Both the position numbers and the translations under genes were made by a program. From positions 41,731 to 105,730 of the forward strand of contig JAEZXR010000103.1 in the NCBI GenBank assembly GCA_023419605.1: a stretch of DNA of 64,000 nucleotides, read 5' to 3'. Source of the DNA: Bacillota bacterium. GTDB taxonomy: Bacteria; Bacillota; Clostridia; Acetivibrionales; JAEZXR01. Positions 8,225 to 15,718 of the stretch are shown piece by piece. Below the pieces are notes generated by a model. The model did no database searches, was not told the origin of the DNA, and worked only from the letters and a program-made list of their open reading frames with translations. Numbering within the stretch: the stretch's first letter is position 1; every line of letters starts with the position of its first letter.

Positions 8225-9706
8225 TTATTTAAAGGGATTCTCATCCTTGTATAGCATGGATGCAGGCTGGTTGAAAGCTACATCCTCCACACCCAGCATC
8301 TTCATCGCCGCAAACAGAACCTTGCCCGCATGTTTAAAGGCGATGCCCGCATGGTGCGGATACCTTTTGGCGATCAAAACATGACGGTAGAATCTTGCCA
8401 TTTCCTTGATGGCAAAGATACCGATGCCGCCAAAGGATTTAGGATCAATATCTAAAACTTCCCCCTCTGCAATATAGCTTCGGAGTTTTGCATCGGCAGT
8501 ACTCTGGAGCCGGAAAAGCGTAATATCCCCCGACTTGATGGTACCTTCCAGGGTCCCCCTTGAAATGTCCGGCTCTTTGTCGGCTTCCAGCAGCCGGTGC
8601 ATAATGAGCTGGTATTTCATCGCCGCATTCTTTACAGAGCAAATGGGCGTATTTCCACAGTGGAAGCCCATAAACAGATCATTCAGCTTGTACTCTCCCA
8701 CTGCATCCTTATTGGCTTCGTACATATCCCTGGGCACTGTATTGTTGATATCCAGGAGCGTTGCCGGCAAACTTGTTGCAAGAGTAATGACATACTCACT
8801 CAATGCACCGTAGATATCGGTTTCACAGGCAATGGGAATTCCCCTCATGGCAAAGCGGGAGTTCACATAGCAGGGGACAAAGCCGAACTGTGTCTGGAAT
8901 GCAGGCCAGCACTTGTTAGCAAATACAACATAATCCGAGGCTCCGGTATTCTGTTCCATCCAGTCCAGCAGAGTAAGCTCGTACTGTGCCAGCTTCGGCA
9001 GAATTCCAGGATAGCCGTTGCCTGCCCCCAGTTCTTCTTCCATCTCCTCTACCAGGGCAGGGATTCTAGCATCATTGGCATGTTGATTAAAGGCTTCAAA
9101 CAGATCCAGTTCGGAATTCTCCATAATCTCAACACCAAGATCATAGAGAGGCTTGATGGGCGCATTACACGCAAGAAAATCCTGAGGCCTTGGGCCGAAG
9201 GTGATGATCTTCAGTCTGGAAAGTCCCAGGGTTACACGGGCTATATCAGAAAAATCAGCGATCATATCCGCCACTTCCTCCGGCGTTCCTACCGGATATT
9301 CCGGAATGTAGGGCTTTAGATTTCGAAGGCCAAGGTTATAGGATGCATTCAACATTCCGCAGTAAGCATCTCCACGTCCGCCAAACAAATTGTCTCCGCT
9401 TTCTTCCGCTGCGGCTGCAAACATTGTGGCTCCCTTAAACTTCTGCGCCAGCAATGTTTCCGGTCCTTCCGGTCCAAAGTTCCCCAGGTATACCACCAAT
9501 GCATTCACCTGCGCATCCGTAAGCTCCTGCAATGCCTTTAGCATATCCTTTTCATTTTCAACGGTGGTCTTTACCTCATGGATGGAAACACCCTTTTCAC
9601 GACAGACTTTTACTACAGCCTCTCTTCTTTTTGCGCTAAGCTCCACAGGGAAGCAGTCTCTGCTCACTGCTACAATCCCCAGCTTGACTTCAGGAAAATT
9701 AATCAT
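8225..9706 (-). CDS. L-fucose/L-arabinose isomerase-family protein, probable arabinose isomerase of this operon
   Basis: A 493-residue protein of the FucI/AraA superfamily (COG2407-like) that lacks the N-terminal sequence of classical AraA. Likely metal ligands are E295 (ACETDIYGAL) and D319 (LLDINN). Their spacing of 24 equals that of Glu337 and Asp361 in E. coli L-fucose isomerase, and a late HHAG histidine is present. AAGGGGGT precedes the ATG. With araB and araD next to it and no classical araA in the window, I infer that it isomerises L-arabinose to L-ribulose. Fucose or another aldose is an alternative, since a GH95 fucosidase-like gene lies in the same region. Confidence 0.8.
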   Translation of the reverse strand: MINFPEVKLGIVAVSRDCFPVELSAKRREAVVKVCREKGVSIHEVKTTVENEKDMLKALQELTDAQVNALVVYLGNFGPEGPETLLAQKFKGATMFAAAAEESGDNLFGGRGDAYCGMLNASYNLGLRNLKPYIPEYPVGTPEEVADMIADFSDIARVTLGLSRLKIITFGPRPQDFLACNAPIKPLYDLGVEIMENSELDLFEAFNQHANDARIPALVEEMEEELGAGNGYPGILPKLAQYELTLLDWMEQNTGASDYVVFANKCWPAFQTQFGFVPCYVNSRFAMRGIPIACETDIYGALSEYVITLATSLPATLLDINNTVPRDMYEANKDAVGEYKLNDLFMGFHCGNTPICSVKNAAMKYQLIMHRLLEADKEPDISRGTLEGTIKSGDITLFRLQSTADAKLRSYIAEGEVLDIDPKSFGGIGIFAIKEMARFYRHVLIAKRYPHHAGIAFKHAGKVLFAAMKMLGVEDVAFNQPASMLYKDENPFK

Positions 9707-9860
9707 TTTATAAACCCCCTTAAAGAATTTTCAACTTGTATGCACATGACCGGTAAAATATCACAGCCAAGTTCATTTATCCTCACTTTTTACTCTGCTC
9801 AAAATGTAATACTTTTTATGGTTTGACTAAAGTGCGCCCTACTACTTCCCCAGTTTCGCG

Positions 9861-9963
9861 TTCTCCCCTTGTCGCTGCGGCGACATCCCCCTCCCGGAGA
9901 GGGACAAGGAATTCGGCCTCCCTCCCGGAGGGAGGTGGCAGCCGCCAGGCTGACGGTGGGAGC
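9861..9963. repeat. GC-rich interspersed palindromic repeat
   Basis: A run of nested hairpins in an AT-rich leader: GTCGCTGCGGCGAC, CCCTCCCGGAGAGGG and CCTCCCTCCCGGAGGGAGG, then GGCAGCCGCCAGGCTGAC. It looks like the short interspersed repeats found between genes in many Firmicutes. It lies in the presumed untranslated leader of the isomerase gene. Confidence 0.6.
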
Positions 9964-10003
9964 CTTCAGAGCACGAAAGGAACCTGACACATTATTATTA
10001 TAA

Positions 10004-10193
10004 GCTAATTTCTCCTTATAATTCCTTTTGCGTCAAGGGTGTTTCAATAAAGCCTATTTTTACTATTTTTCATGGCTTTATTATAATGCGCAGCAAAGGC
10101 TAATTTCCCCTTATAACGCTCTTTGCGTTAAGCGCGTTTCAATAAAACCTACCTTTTAAATTTTTCATGGTTTTATTATAACACGCTCATGTT
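10004..10193. repeat. two tandem copies of a 95-bp unit in the isomerase gene leader
   Basis: Unit 1 (10004-10098) and unit 2 (10099-10193) align over their whole length with scattered changes. Both contain GCTAATTT, CTTATAA, TTTCAATAAA, TTTTTCATGG and TTTATTATAA. Within each unit an inverted repeat (on the minus strand AATAAAGCC/GGCTTTATT in unit 1 and AATAAAACC/GGTTTTATT in unit 2) differs by a matched change in both arms. Each unit also carries a TATAAT on the minus strand, but only that of unit 2 has a good -35. Confidence 0.75.
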
Positions 10194-10203
10194 GTACGTA
10201 CAA
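10175..10203 (-). promoter_or_regulatory. promoter of the isomerase gene
   Basis: Minus strand: TTGTAC (10198-10203), exactly 17 bases, TATAAT (10175-10180). The -35 is embedded in the AraR-type operator. The start site would fall near 10168, giving an untranslated leader of about 460 bases before the ATG at 9706. Confidence 0.75.
10192..10203. promoter_or_regulatory. AraR operator
   Basis: TTGTACGTACAA is a perfect 12-base palindrome and equals the core of the Bacillus subtilis AraR consensus ATTTGTACGTACAAAT. It overlaps the -35 hexamer, a position that would block RNA polymerase in the absence of arabinose. Confidence 0.8.
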
Positions 10204-10287
10204 GTGGCAGTAAAAATATTTTATTCCTGCTATAAATCGTAACAACTCCGGCTGAACTTTTGTCTTAAAGCGATAGAAATATGGTTC

Positions 10288-10314
10288 CAGGCATACCATT
10301 CACTGATATGCCTG
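10288..10314 (-). terminator. hairpin downstream of the esterase operon
   Basis: CAGGCATA, an 11-base loop, TATGCCTG, lying 17 bases after the esterase stop. There is no strong T-run, so termination may be partial. Confidence 0.45.
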
Positions 10315-10330
10315 TGCATTCAAACAGAAA

Positions 10331-11401
10331 CTATAACCAATTTCGAACAAAACCGTAAGTTTTCTCCCCATTCCAGCAGTGCTTACCCTCAAATACATGG
10401 TGATACAGCTTTTCCTCCGCTCCATGCAGCAGGAATGCCTTTCGGGCAACCTCCAACTGCTCTGTTACATTGTCCAGGCCTCTTTCTCCATTCAGATGAT
10501 CCTGCCTTCCGCTTTCTATCAACAAAGGCCGGGGTGCTACCAGCGCGCCCAGATCACCTAGATCTGCATATTCCATGAAATGCGGAATATAGTTGCAGCT
10601 GCAGTGAGGGTCATGGAAAAGTGCATCCTTGCAGCCATAAAAGTAACCGCTGACTACGGTACATTTTATCCTGTCATCCAGGGCTGCCAGCCATAGGGTT
10701 TGGAGGCCTCCTCCCGAAAAGCCGCTGCATCCGATTCTATGGACATCGCAGAAGGTGAGGGTTTCGATGTAATCCACCAAACGAATGAAATCCCAGACAC
10801 ACCAGCCCGTAAGGGAATATCCCAGGCTCATGGCGGCATTATTCAGGTGAACACAGGAACTGCCTGTGAAATTCTTGTCATCCTCGCCCTGCATCCAATA
10901 CTCCCGCCGTTCTCCGGCGCCCCTGGCATCCGGGCAAAATACGACATAGCCCTCCCGGACAAACTGTACGCCATAATCGTAGTTGCTTCGCTCGATGGCT
11001 TCCTTTATGACAGGAATATCCCTTCTGCCTGCTACTGCATATTTGCCGCCGCTTCCATGTCCGTGAACAGCAACCATGCAGGGTCTTTTTTCCTTCTCTC
11101 CGATCCCATCCGGCACCAGAATATACAAGGGCATCCATACACCCTCTTCTGTCTGAATAACCACTTTATCTCTCCGGTATCCATCCATCTGAACACTCTC
11201 CAGCGATTGCGGAGCCAGTTCACAGGAATGCAGCTTGCTGATGCCGGAAATTTCACGCAGCTTGGCTCGCAGTTCCTTTCTCCACGCTTCATGTTCCGGG
11301 ATGGTCCTGGCCTGAAACGCCAGCTTCCTTGATTCCCTGTCGAATTTATCCAGCAGACGCTCCATGGTTGCATAATATTTTTCTGTGTGATTTCCTGTCA
11401 T
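10331..11401 (-). CDS. alpha/beta hydrolase, acetyl-xylan-esterase-like
   Basis: A 356-residue cytosolic alpha/beta hydrolase resembling the acetyl xylan esterase / Abhydrolase_7 group. The nucleophile motif is GFSGG with S229, the acid is probably D301 (GRQDH) and the base H341 (EGKHCW). The oxyanion region VHGHGSGGK and the long N-terminal lid also fit. The ATG at 11401 is preferred over one 21 bases earlier because GGGGGAG lies in front of it. It is the last gene of the operon after two GH43 enzymes, so deacetylation of imported xylo- or pectic oligosaccharides is likely. The exact ester is not known. Confidence 0.78.
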   Translation of the reverse strand: MTGNHTEKYYATMERLLDKFDRESRKLAFQARTIPEHEAWRKELRAKLREISGISKLHSCELAPQSLESVQMDGYRRDKVVIQTEEGVWMPLYILVPDGIGEKEKRPCMVAVHGHGSGGKYAVAGRRDIPVIKEAIERSNYDYGVQFVREGYVVFCPDARGAGERREYWMQGEDDKNFTGSSCVHLNNAAMSLGYSLTGWCVWDFIRLVDYIETLTFCDVHRIGCSGFSGGGLQTLWLAALDDRIKCTVVSGYFYGCKDALFHDPHCSCNYIPHFMEYADLGDLGALVAPRPLLIESGRQDHLNGERGLDNVTEQLEVARKAFLLHGAEEKLYHHVFEGKHCWNGEKTYGFVRNWL

Positions 11402-11455
11402 CCGTGTCTCCCCCTGTACCAATCCATATTGTTATACCCGACAGGCCTGTGAAGC

Positions 11456-13000
11456 TCACTCCGCTTCGTAGTGAAACCAATCAAAATCCGCTGCGATTCG
11501 GGTTCCGTTTCCACCGTTGTTCGCATACATGCCCACCAGGGTTCCTGTATGGTGTTTGCCCTCCAGAACACCCTCATCGCTTAGGAATCTGGCATCCCCG
11601 ATGCGCCCCACCGGATGCCAGGTTATATTGTCCAGACTGTAGAAGAAATCCCGTACCTGTTTGTTTACCACAATGCGAAGGTATACTGTGGTTTGCCGGA
11701 TACCGGAAACCTCTCCCAGGCAGGTAACCGCCTTGTTCCGGTTTTCCACCAGTTTGATTTTCAATCCTTCTTCAAAGGTCAGGAACAGCTTGGCATGGTT
11801 ATGAATGCCATAGTAGCAGGTCAGCCCTGCCTGTTCCCCCTCCCGCTGCGGATGAAATTCCAGTTTTACGCTGGCAGTATACTGATGGTGCTTTTCCCTT
11901 CGTAAAAGGGTGTTTTTTGCTTGAACTGCATTCAAATCATAGTTTCCGGTCCAGATCCTGAAAAATCCCGGCCTTTCCTTCAGGGACCAGGCCAGAGGAT
12001 CCGGATTACGGACAAATTCCCAATTCAGCACCAGCTGCTCCGAATCGAAATCGTCAAAATATTTTTCTTCATATTTTACTTCCGGAAGATTGGGCGCTGT
12101 CTGAAGCTTGCTGGGACCCTTCCGGTTGTTTACGACAAACCATCCGTCTTCCGTCCATTGCACCGGATCCAAGGCAGTTTCCCGCCCCAGGGTGCTAAAA
12201 TTCCCTTCATTGGGTCTGGCACACAGGTACAGCATCCACCAATCCCCTGCGGGGGTCTGTACCAGCTTTCCATGGCCCGCCCGCTGGATTTGTGCTTCCG
12301 GGTCGGCCTGTACCAGTATAGGGTTATAGGGGCAGGGCTCATAGGGACCATACAGGTTCCTGGACCGGGCAGTGGTAATGCAGTGCCCGTATTCCGTTCC
12401 CCCTTCCGCCAGGATGGCATAATAGTATCCGTCCTTCTTTAAAATATGAGGACCCTCCGGCGCCTTCCGGCCGGTCCCGGGCCAGATGGTAACCGGACCT
12501 TCCATGATCTCTGTGCAGTCATCCTTCAGTTTTACAATCCGAACCCCCGGGGAAATTGCAAAATAGTGCGTCCCATCGTCATCAATAAAATGAGAAGGGT
12601 CGATGGAATCCACATCCAGGTAGACCGGTTTGGAATAGGGTCCCTCCGGCCGGTCGGATTTCATCATTAATTGCCTGCGCGCAGGCCATTTCTCATTTTC
12701 CCCCGGATTATTCTGCCGCAGTGTAGCGAAGATATAATAGGTTCCCTCATAATAGGAAATATCCGGTGCCCATATACCATGGGAATCCGAGATCTCCGAT
12801 AAATCCAGGTATTCATTTTCCGTAATGGCATGTCCGATGATCTCCCAGTGAACCAGATCCCGTGAATGAGAAATCACGATGGCCGGAAAATACTGAAAGG
12901 TCGAATTCACCATGTAGTAATCTTCTCCTACCCGGATTACGGAAGGATCGGGAAAAAATCCCGACACCACCGGATTGGAATACGTTCTTGTCTCTTCCAT
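11456..13000 (-). CDS. GH43 beta-xylosidase / alpha-L-arabinofuranosidase
   Basis: A 514-residue protein with an N-terminal five-bladed GH43 propeller (about 1-315) and a C-terminal beta-sandwich of the GH43_C2 type (about 325-512). Catalytic signatures are visible: FPDPS with base D18, IDPSHF, and the acid in APEGPH. There is no signal peptide, so it acts on imported oligosaccharides, releasing xylose or arabinose. It starts 14 bases after the preceding GH43 stop and is co-transcribed with it. Sequence alone does not separate xylosidase from arabinofuranosidase activity, though the nearby ara genes make arabinose plausible. Confidence 0.88.
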   Translation of the reverse strand: MEETRTYSNPVVSGFFPDPSVIRVGEDYYMVNSTFQYFPAIVISHSRDLVHWEIIGHAITENEYLDLSEISDSHGIWAPDISYYEGTYYIFATLRQNNPGENEKWPARRQLMMKSDRPEGPYSKPVYLDVDSIDPSHFIDDDGTHYFAISPGVRIVKLKDDCTEIMEGPVTIWPGTGRKAPEGPHILKKDGYYYAILAEGGTEYGHCITTARSRNLYGPYEPCPYNPILVQADPEAQIQRAGHGKLVQTPAGDWWMLYLCARPNEGNFSTLGRETALDPVQWTEDGWFVVNNRKGPSKLQTAPNLPEVKYEEKYFDDFDSEQLVLNWEFVRNPDPLAWSLKERPGFFRIWTGNYDLNAVQAKNTLLRREKHHQYTASVKLEFHPQREGEQAGLTCYYGIHNHAKLFLTFEEGLKIKLVENRNKAVTCLGEVSGIRQTTVYLRIVVNKQVRDFFYSLDNITWHPVGRIGDARFLSDEGVLEGKHHTGTLVGMYANNGGNGTRIAADFDWFHYEAE

Positions 13001-13014
13001 ATCTGCATCGCTCC

Positions 13015-14586
13015 TTATTTCAATCTTTCAATTCTAAACCAATCCATGTCGGCATAGCCGGTACTGTCTTTCACGCTTTTATTCACACAGAACATACCGA
13101 CCTTGGCACCGACCCAGATCCCGGGGCTGGTTACAAAGGAATCGCCAAAGAGAATATATTCCTCTCCATCGGTACTGTAGCTGAACCGGCATTGTGCCCC
13201 TTCTCCAACCGTAACTCGCAGGTGCAATGCGGTGGTGTCCGCTGCCAGACTGCAAACTTCCCATTCCTTTTTATTTCCTTCTTCATTGTAGCCCAGGATT
13301 TGTTTCAGAACATACCCATTTTCCGTCTTGGACAGTTCCAATGCAGCATAGTCCTTTCCCAAAACAACCAATCCCGCCGTATCGCCTCTTTGTTCTCCAT
13401 GGAAATCCAGTTTCATGGTTGCGTTGAAATCCGGCGCCGGGAACTTCTGCATCAGCAGGTTTGAAACATCGCAAAGCTTGGTTTCATTTTCAACACCCGC
13501 ATTTACAGCATACAGGCGCATGCTCCCAGCCTTCTCCGTCAAGGAATACCAGCTGTCTTTATAATTTGCATTCCACTGCCACTGCAGCCCTAATTTCCCA
13601 GCATCAAACTCATCGCTGGTAACCGGTTCGGTGATGGGGTAGGTTTTTCCTACATTGGGCTTCCGATAAGTGTATACCGGTTCGCCAATCCCGTCTCCAT
13701 TGGTATCTACTCCCATCATAGGCCAATCATCCACCCACTCTACCGGTTGAAGATGTGTTATACGGCCATAGGCGTCGGCATCCTGGAAATGAACAAACCA
13801 CGATTCTCCGGATTCCAGTTCAACCCATCCTCCCTGGTGCGGTCCGTTCACCGTCTTATCTCCCTGATGAAGAACAATCTTATCCTCATAGGGGCCGAAG
13901 ATATTTTTCGACCGCAGAATGGTCTGCCAGCCTGTTTTTACGCCTCCGGCAGGCGCCATGATATAGTAGTACCCATTCCGTTTGTAAAGCTTCGGTCCTT
14001 CAATGGTCGGATGATGCGCATTTCCATCAAACACAAATTGACCGTCATCCAACAGCGCTGTGCCATCGGGTTCCATTCTGGCTATGTTGAGAATACTCTT
14101 AAAACCGATCCTGCTTTTTGCAAAAGCACTGACCAGATATGCATTGCCATCGTCATCCCAGAAAGGGCAAGGATCGATCCAGCCTTTTGCCTTTTTAACA
14201 TGGACCGGTTCCGACCATTCGCCCGCAGGGTCTTTGGTTTTTGACATAAATATACCTTCGTCCGGTGTCGGGAAGAAAACCCAGAACATTTCATCATGAT
14301 AACGGATGCTGGGCGCCCAGATCCCTTTCCCATGAGACGGTGTATCGTACTCGGGGAAAGGCAGGTTTTTAACTACATAGCTAATCACGGTCCAGTTTAC
14401 CAGATCCTTTGAGTGCAGAACAGGTAACCCCGGCATGTTGCAAAAGCTGGAAGCCACCATGTAAAAGTCCTCTCCCACTCGAATTACGTCAGGATCGGCA
14501 TAATCGGTATACAAAATCGGATTTCTATAGGTACCGTCTCCCTGATCTGCCAGCCAAACTCCGGATTTTACTTCTTTTTTTTCCAT
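13015..14586 (-). CDS. GH43 family glycosidase, second copy
   Basis: A 523-residue cytosolic GH43 enzyme with the same two-part build as its neighbour. The propeller starts at YADPDVIR (base D31), continues with IDPCPFWDDDG and IEGPKLYKR (acid), and is followed by a C-terminal concanavalin-like GH43_C2 domain from about residue 330. The two GH43 proteins are distant paralogues rather than a recent duplication. It lies between the pectinesterase and the other GH43 gene in one operon. It probably removes arabinose or xylose side groups from imported fragments. Confidence 0.88.
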   Translation of the reverse strand: MEKKEVKSGVWLADQGDGTYRNPILYTDYADPDVIRVGEDFYMVASSFCNMPGLPVLHSKDLVNWTVISYVVKNLPFPEYDTPSHGKGIWAPSIRYHDEMFWVFFPTPDEGIFMSKTKDPAGEWSEPVHVKKAKGWIDPCPFWDDDGNAYLVSAFAKSRIGFKSILNIARMEPDGTALLDDGQFVFDGNAHHPTIEGPKLYKRNGYYYIMAPAGGVKTGWQTILRSKNIFGPYEDKIVLHQGDKTVNGPHQGGWVELESGESWFVHFQDADAYGRITHLQPVEWVDDWPMMGVDTNGDGIGEPVYTYRKPNVGKTYPITEPVTSDEFDAGKLGLQWQWNANYKDSWYSLTEKAGSMRLYAVNAGVENETKLCDVSNLLMQKFPAPDFNATMKLDFHGEQRGDTAGLVVLGKDYAALELSKTENGYVLKQILGYNEEGNKKEWEVCSLAADTTALHLRVTVGEGAQCRFSYSTDGEEYILFGDSFVTSPGIWVGAKVGMFCVNKSVKDSTGYADMDWFRIERLK

Positions 14587-14651
14587 TTCAATTACATCCT
14601 TTCGTATTCATGGTCTATATAAATAATATCTGTTTCCTTCTTATTTTACAA

Positions 14652-15593
14652 TTAGGGATTCCAATTGTCCGTACCTGTCAGGACATTTTTTACCGTATAA
14701 GCCGCAGCCTGCTCACTTGTCAATGTCTGAGCCCAGGGCACCCTTTCTTCCCTGCTGCTTCCCGGCCCACTGCTGCCGAACTCCACATACCGGACGGTTT
14801 TTTCACGCTCCGGGTCCCTCCAGTTATGCCACCCTTCTCCGATAATGTGCTGGCCCATCCAACAGTTGACAAAAGCAACCTTTGCATATTTTCTCCAGGG
14901 TCTTCCCAGATATACGCTATCCTTCGCCGCATCTCCGGTCAACCTGCAATCGATAAATACATAGCCGAAGTTCTCCTTCTCCCCTGTTGAAGCTGCCGTG
15001 ATATACCCATTGACCTCCTGATCCCGGTTCAGAGAAACGATTTCACATCGATAAAACACCGCTGTTGCCGAACCAAAAATAAAGTCAACATCACCTTCGA
15101 TATAACAGTTTTCATAATATTGCCGGTAACTTTTTACATCCCTTTCGTTTTCAGCTCCCGGGCTGCTGGGGATCGGCCCTGTAAACAGGGTATCCTGATG
15201 CCCTAAGAATTTGCAGTTTTTAAAGGAAGCCCGGTCTGCATCCACGTAGGCGGCCAAGGCCTGCCCGACGTGTTCTCCTCTACCTGCCGAATTTTCGAAG
15301 GTTAGATTCTCTGCTGTAAAACCGGTTCCACCGATATAGGTGCTATAAGAGCCAAAGGTGCCCACTTCCTTCCCCTCCGGAAGCTGCTTCCTCGCGTAAT
15401 CCCCATAGGTAAGAATTGTTTTTTCCGCCCCCTCCCCGACCAAAGTAACATTCGGTTTACAGATGGAAAGCTTTTCTTTATAAATTCCCGCCTTAATGTG
15501 AATTTTTATCTCTTCCGGATTATTTTCCGGGATACTGTCGATAGCATCCTGTAGTCTTCTGAAATCTCCACTTCCATCGGCTGCAACAATCAT
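14652..15593 (-). CDS. cytosolic pectin methylesterase (CE8)
   Basis: A 313-residue parallel beta-helix pectinesterase without a signal peptide. The catalytic set is complete: D134 in GHQDTLF, D170 in DVDFIFG and R231 in YLGRPWR. The ATG at 15593 has GGAGG seven bases upstream; 23 extra in-frame codons before it are not family sequence. The enzyme removes methyl groups from galacturonate units. A cytosolic location means it demethylates oligogalacturonides after import, which fits its place right behind the transporter genes. No polygalacturonase or pectate lyase is recognisable in the window. Confidence 0.9.
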   Translation of the reverse strand: MIVAADGSGDFRRLQDAIDSIPENNPEEIKIHIKAGIYKEKLSICKPNVTLVGEGAEKTILTYGDYARKQLPEGKEVGTFGSYSTYIGGTGFTAENLTFENSAGRGEHVGQALAAYVDADRASFKNCKFLGHQDTLFTGPIPSSPGAENERDVKSYRQYYENCYIEGDVDFIFGSATAVFYRCEIVSLNRDQEVNGYITAASTGEKENFGYVFIDCRLTGDAAKDSVYLGRPWRKYAKVAFVNCWMGQHIIGEGWHNWRDPEREKTVRYVEFGSSGPGSSREERVPWAQTLTSEQAAAYTVKNVLTGTDNWNP

Positions 15594-15666
15594 TTTGTAC
15601 CCTCCAAAACATAATGTAGGGGATCTCCATCCCTTTTGACCGCTGATTTCGCAATACCGCAAATCA

Positions 15667-15700
15667 AAGTAGTACCCCCTTTGGAGTACTACTTTGCTGT
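15667..15700 (-). terminator. intercistronic hairpin after binding-protein gene
   Basis: A stem AAAGTAGTAC/GTACTACTTT with an inner GC-rich loop directly after the binding-protein stop, without a T-run. It is more likely to protect the upstream mRNA from 3' decay than to end transcription. Confidence 0.55.
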
Positions 15701-15718
15701 TGGCAACTTATTCAGTTC

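Noticed and set aside
9799..9990. 63-codon minus-strand frame before the isomerase gene
   Set aside because: It lies within the GC-rich palindromic repeat and has no ribosome binding site.
10081..10086. Second TATAAT in the proximal 95-bp unit as an additional promoter
   Set aside because: The sequence 17 bases upstream on the minus strand (GGAAAT) is not like a -35, and no extended -10 is present.
10004..10193. CRISPR-like array
   Set aside because: Only two adjacent units without spacers and no cas genes.
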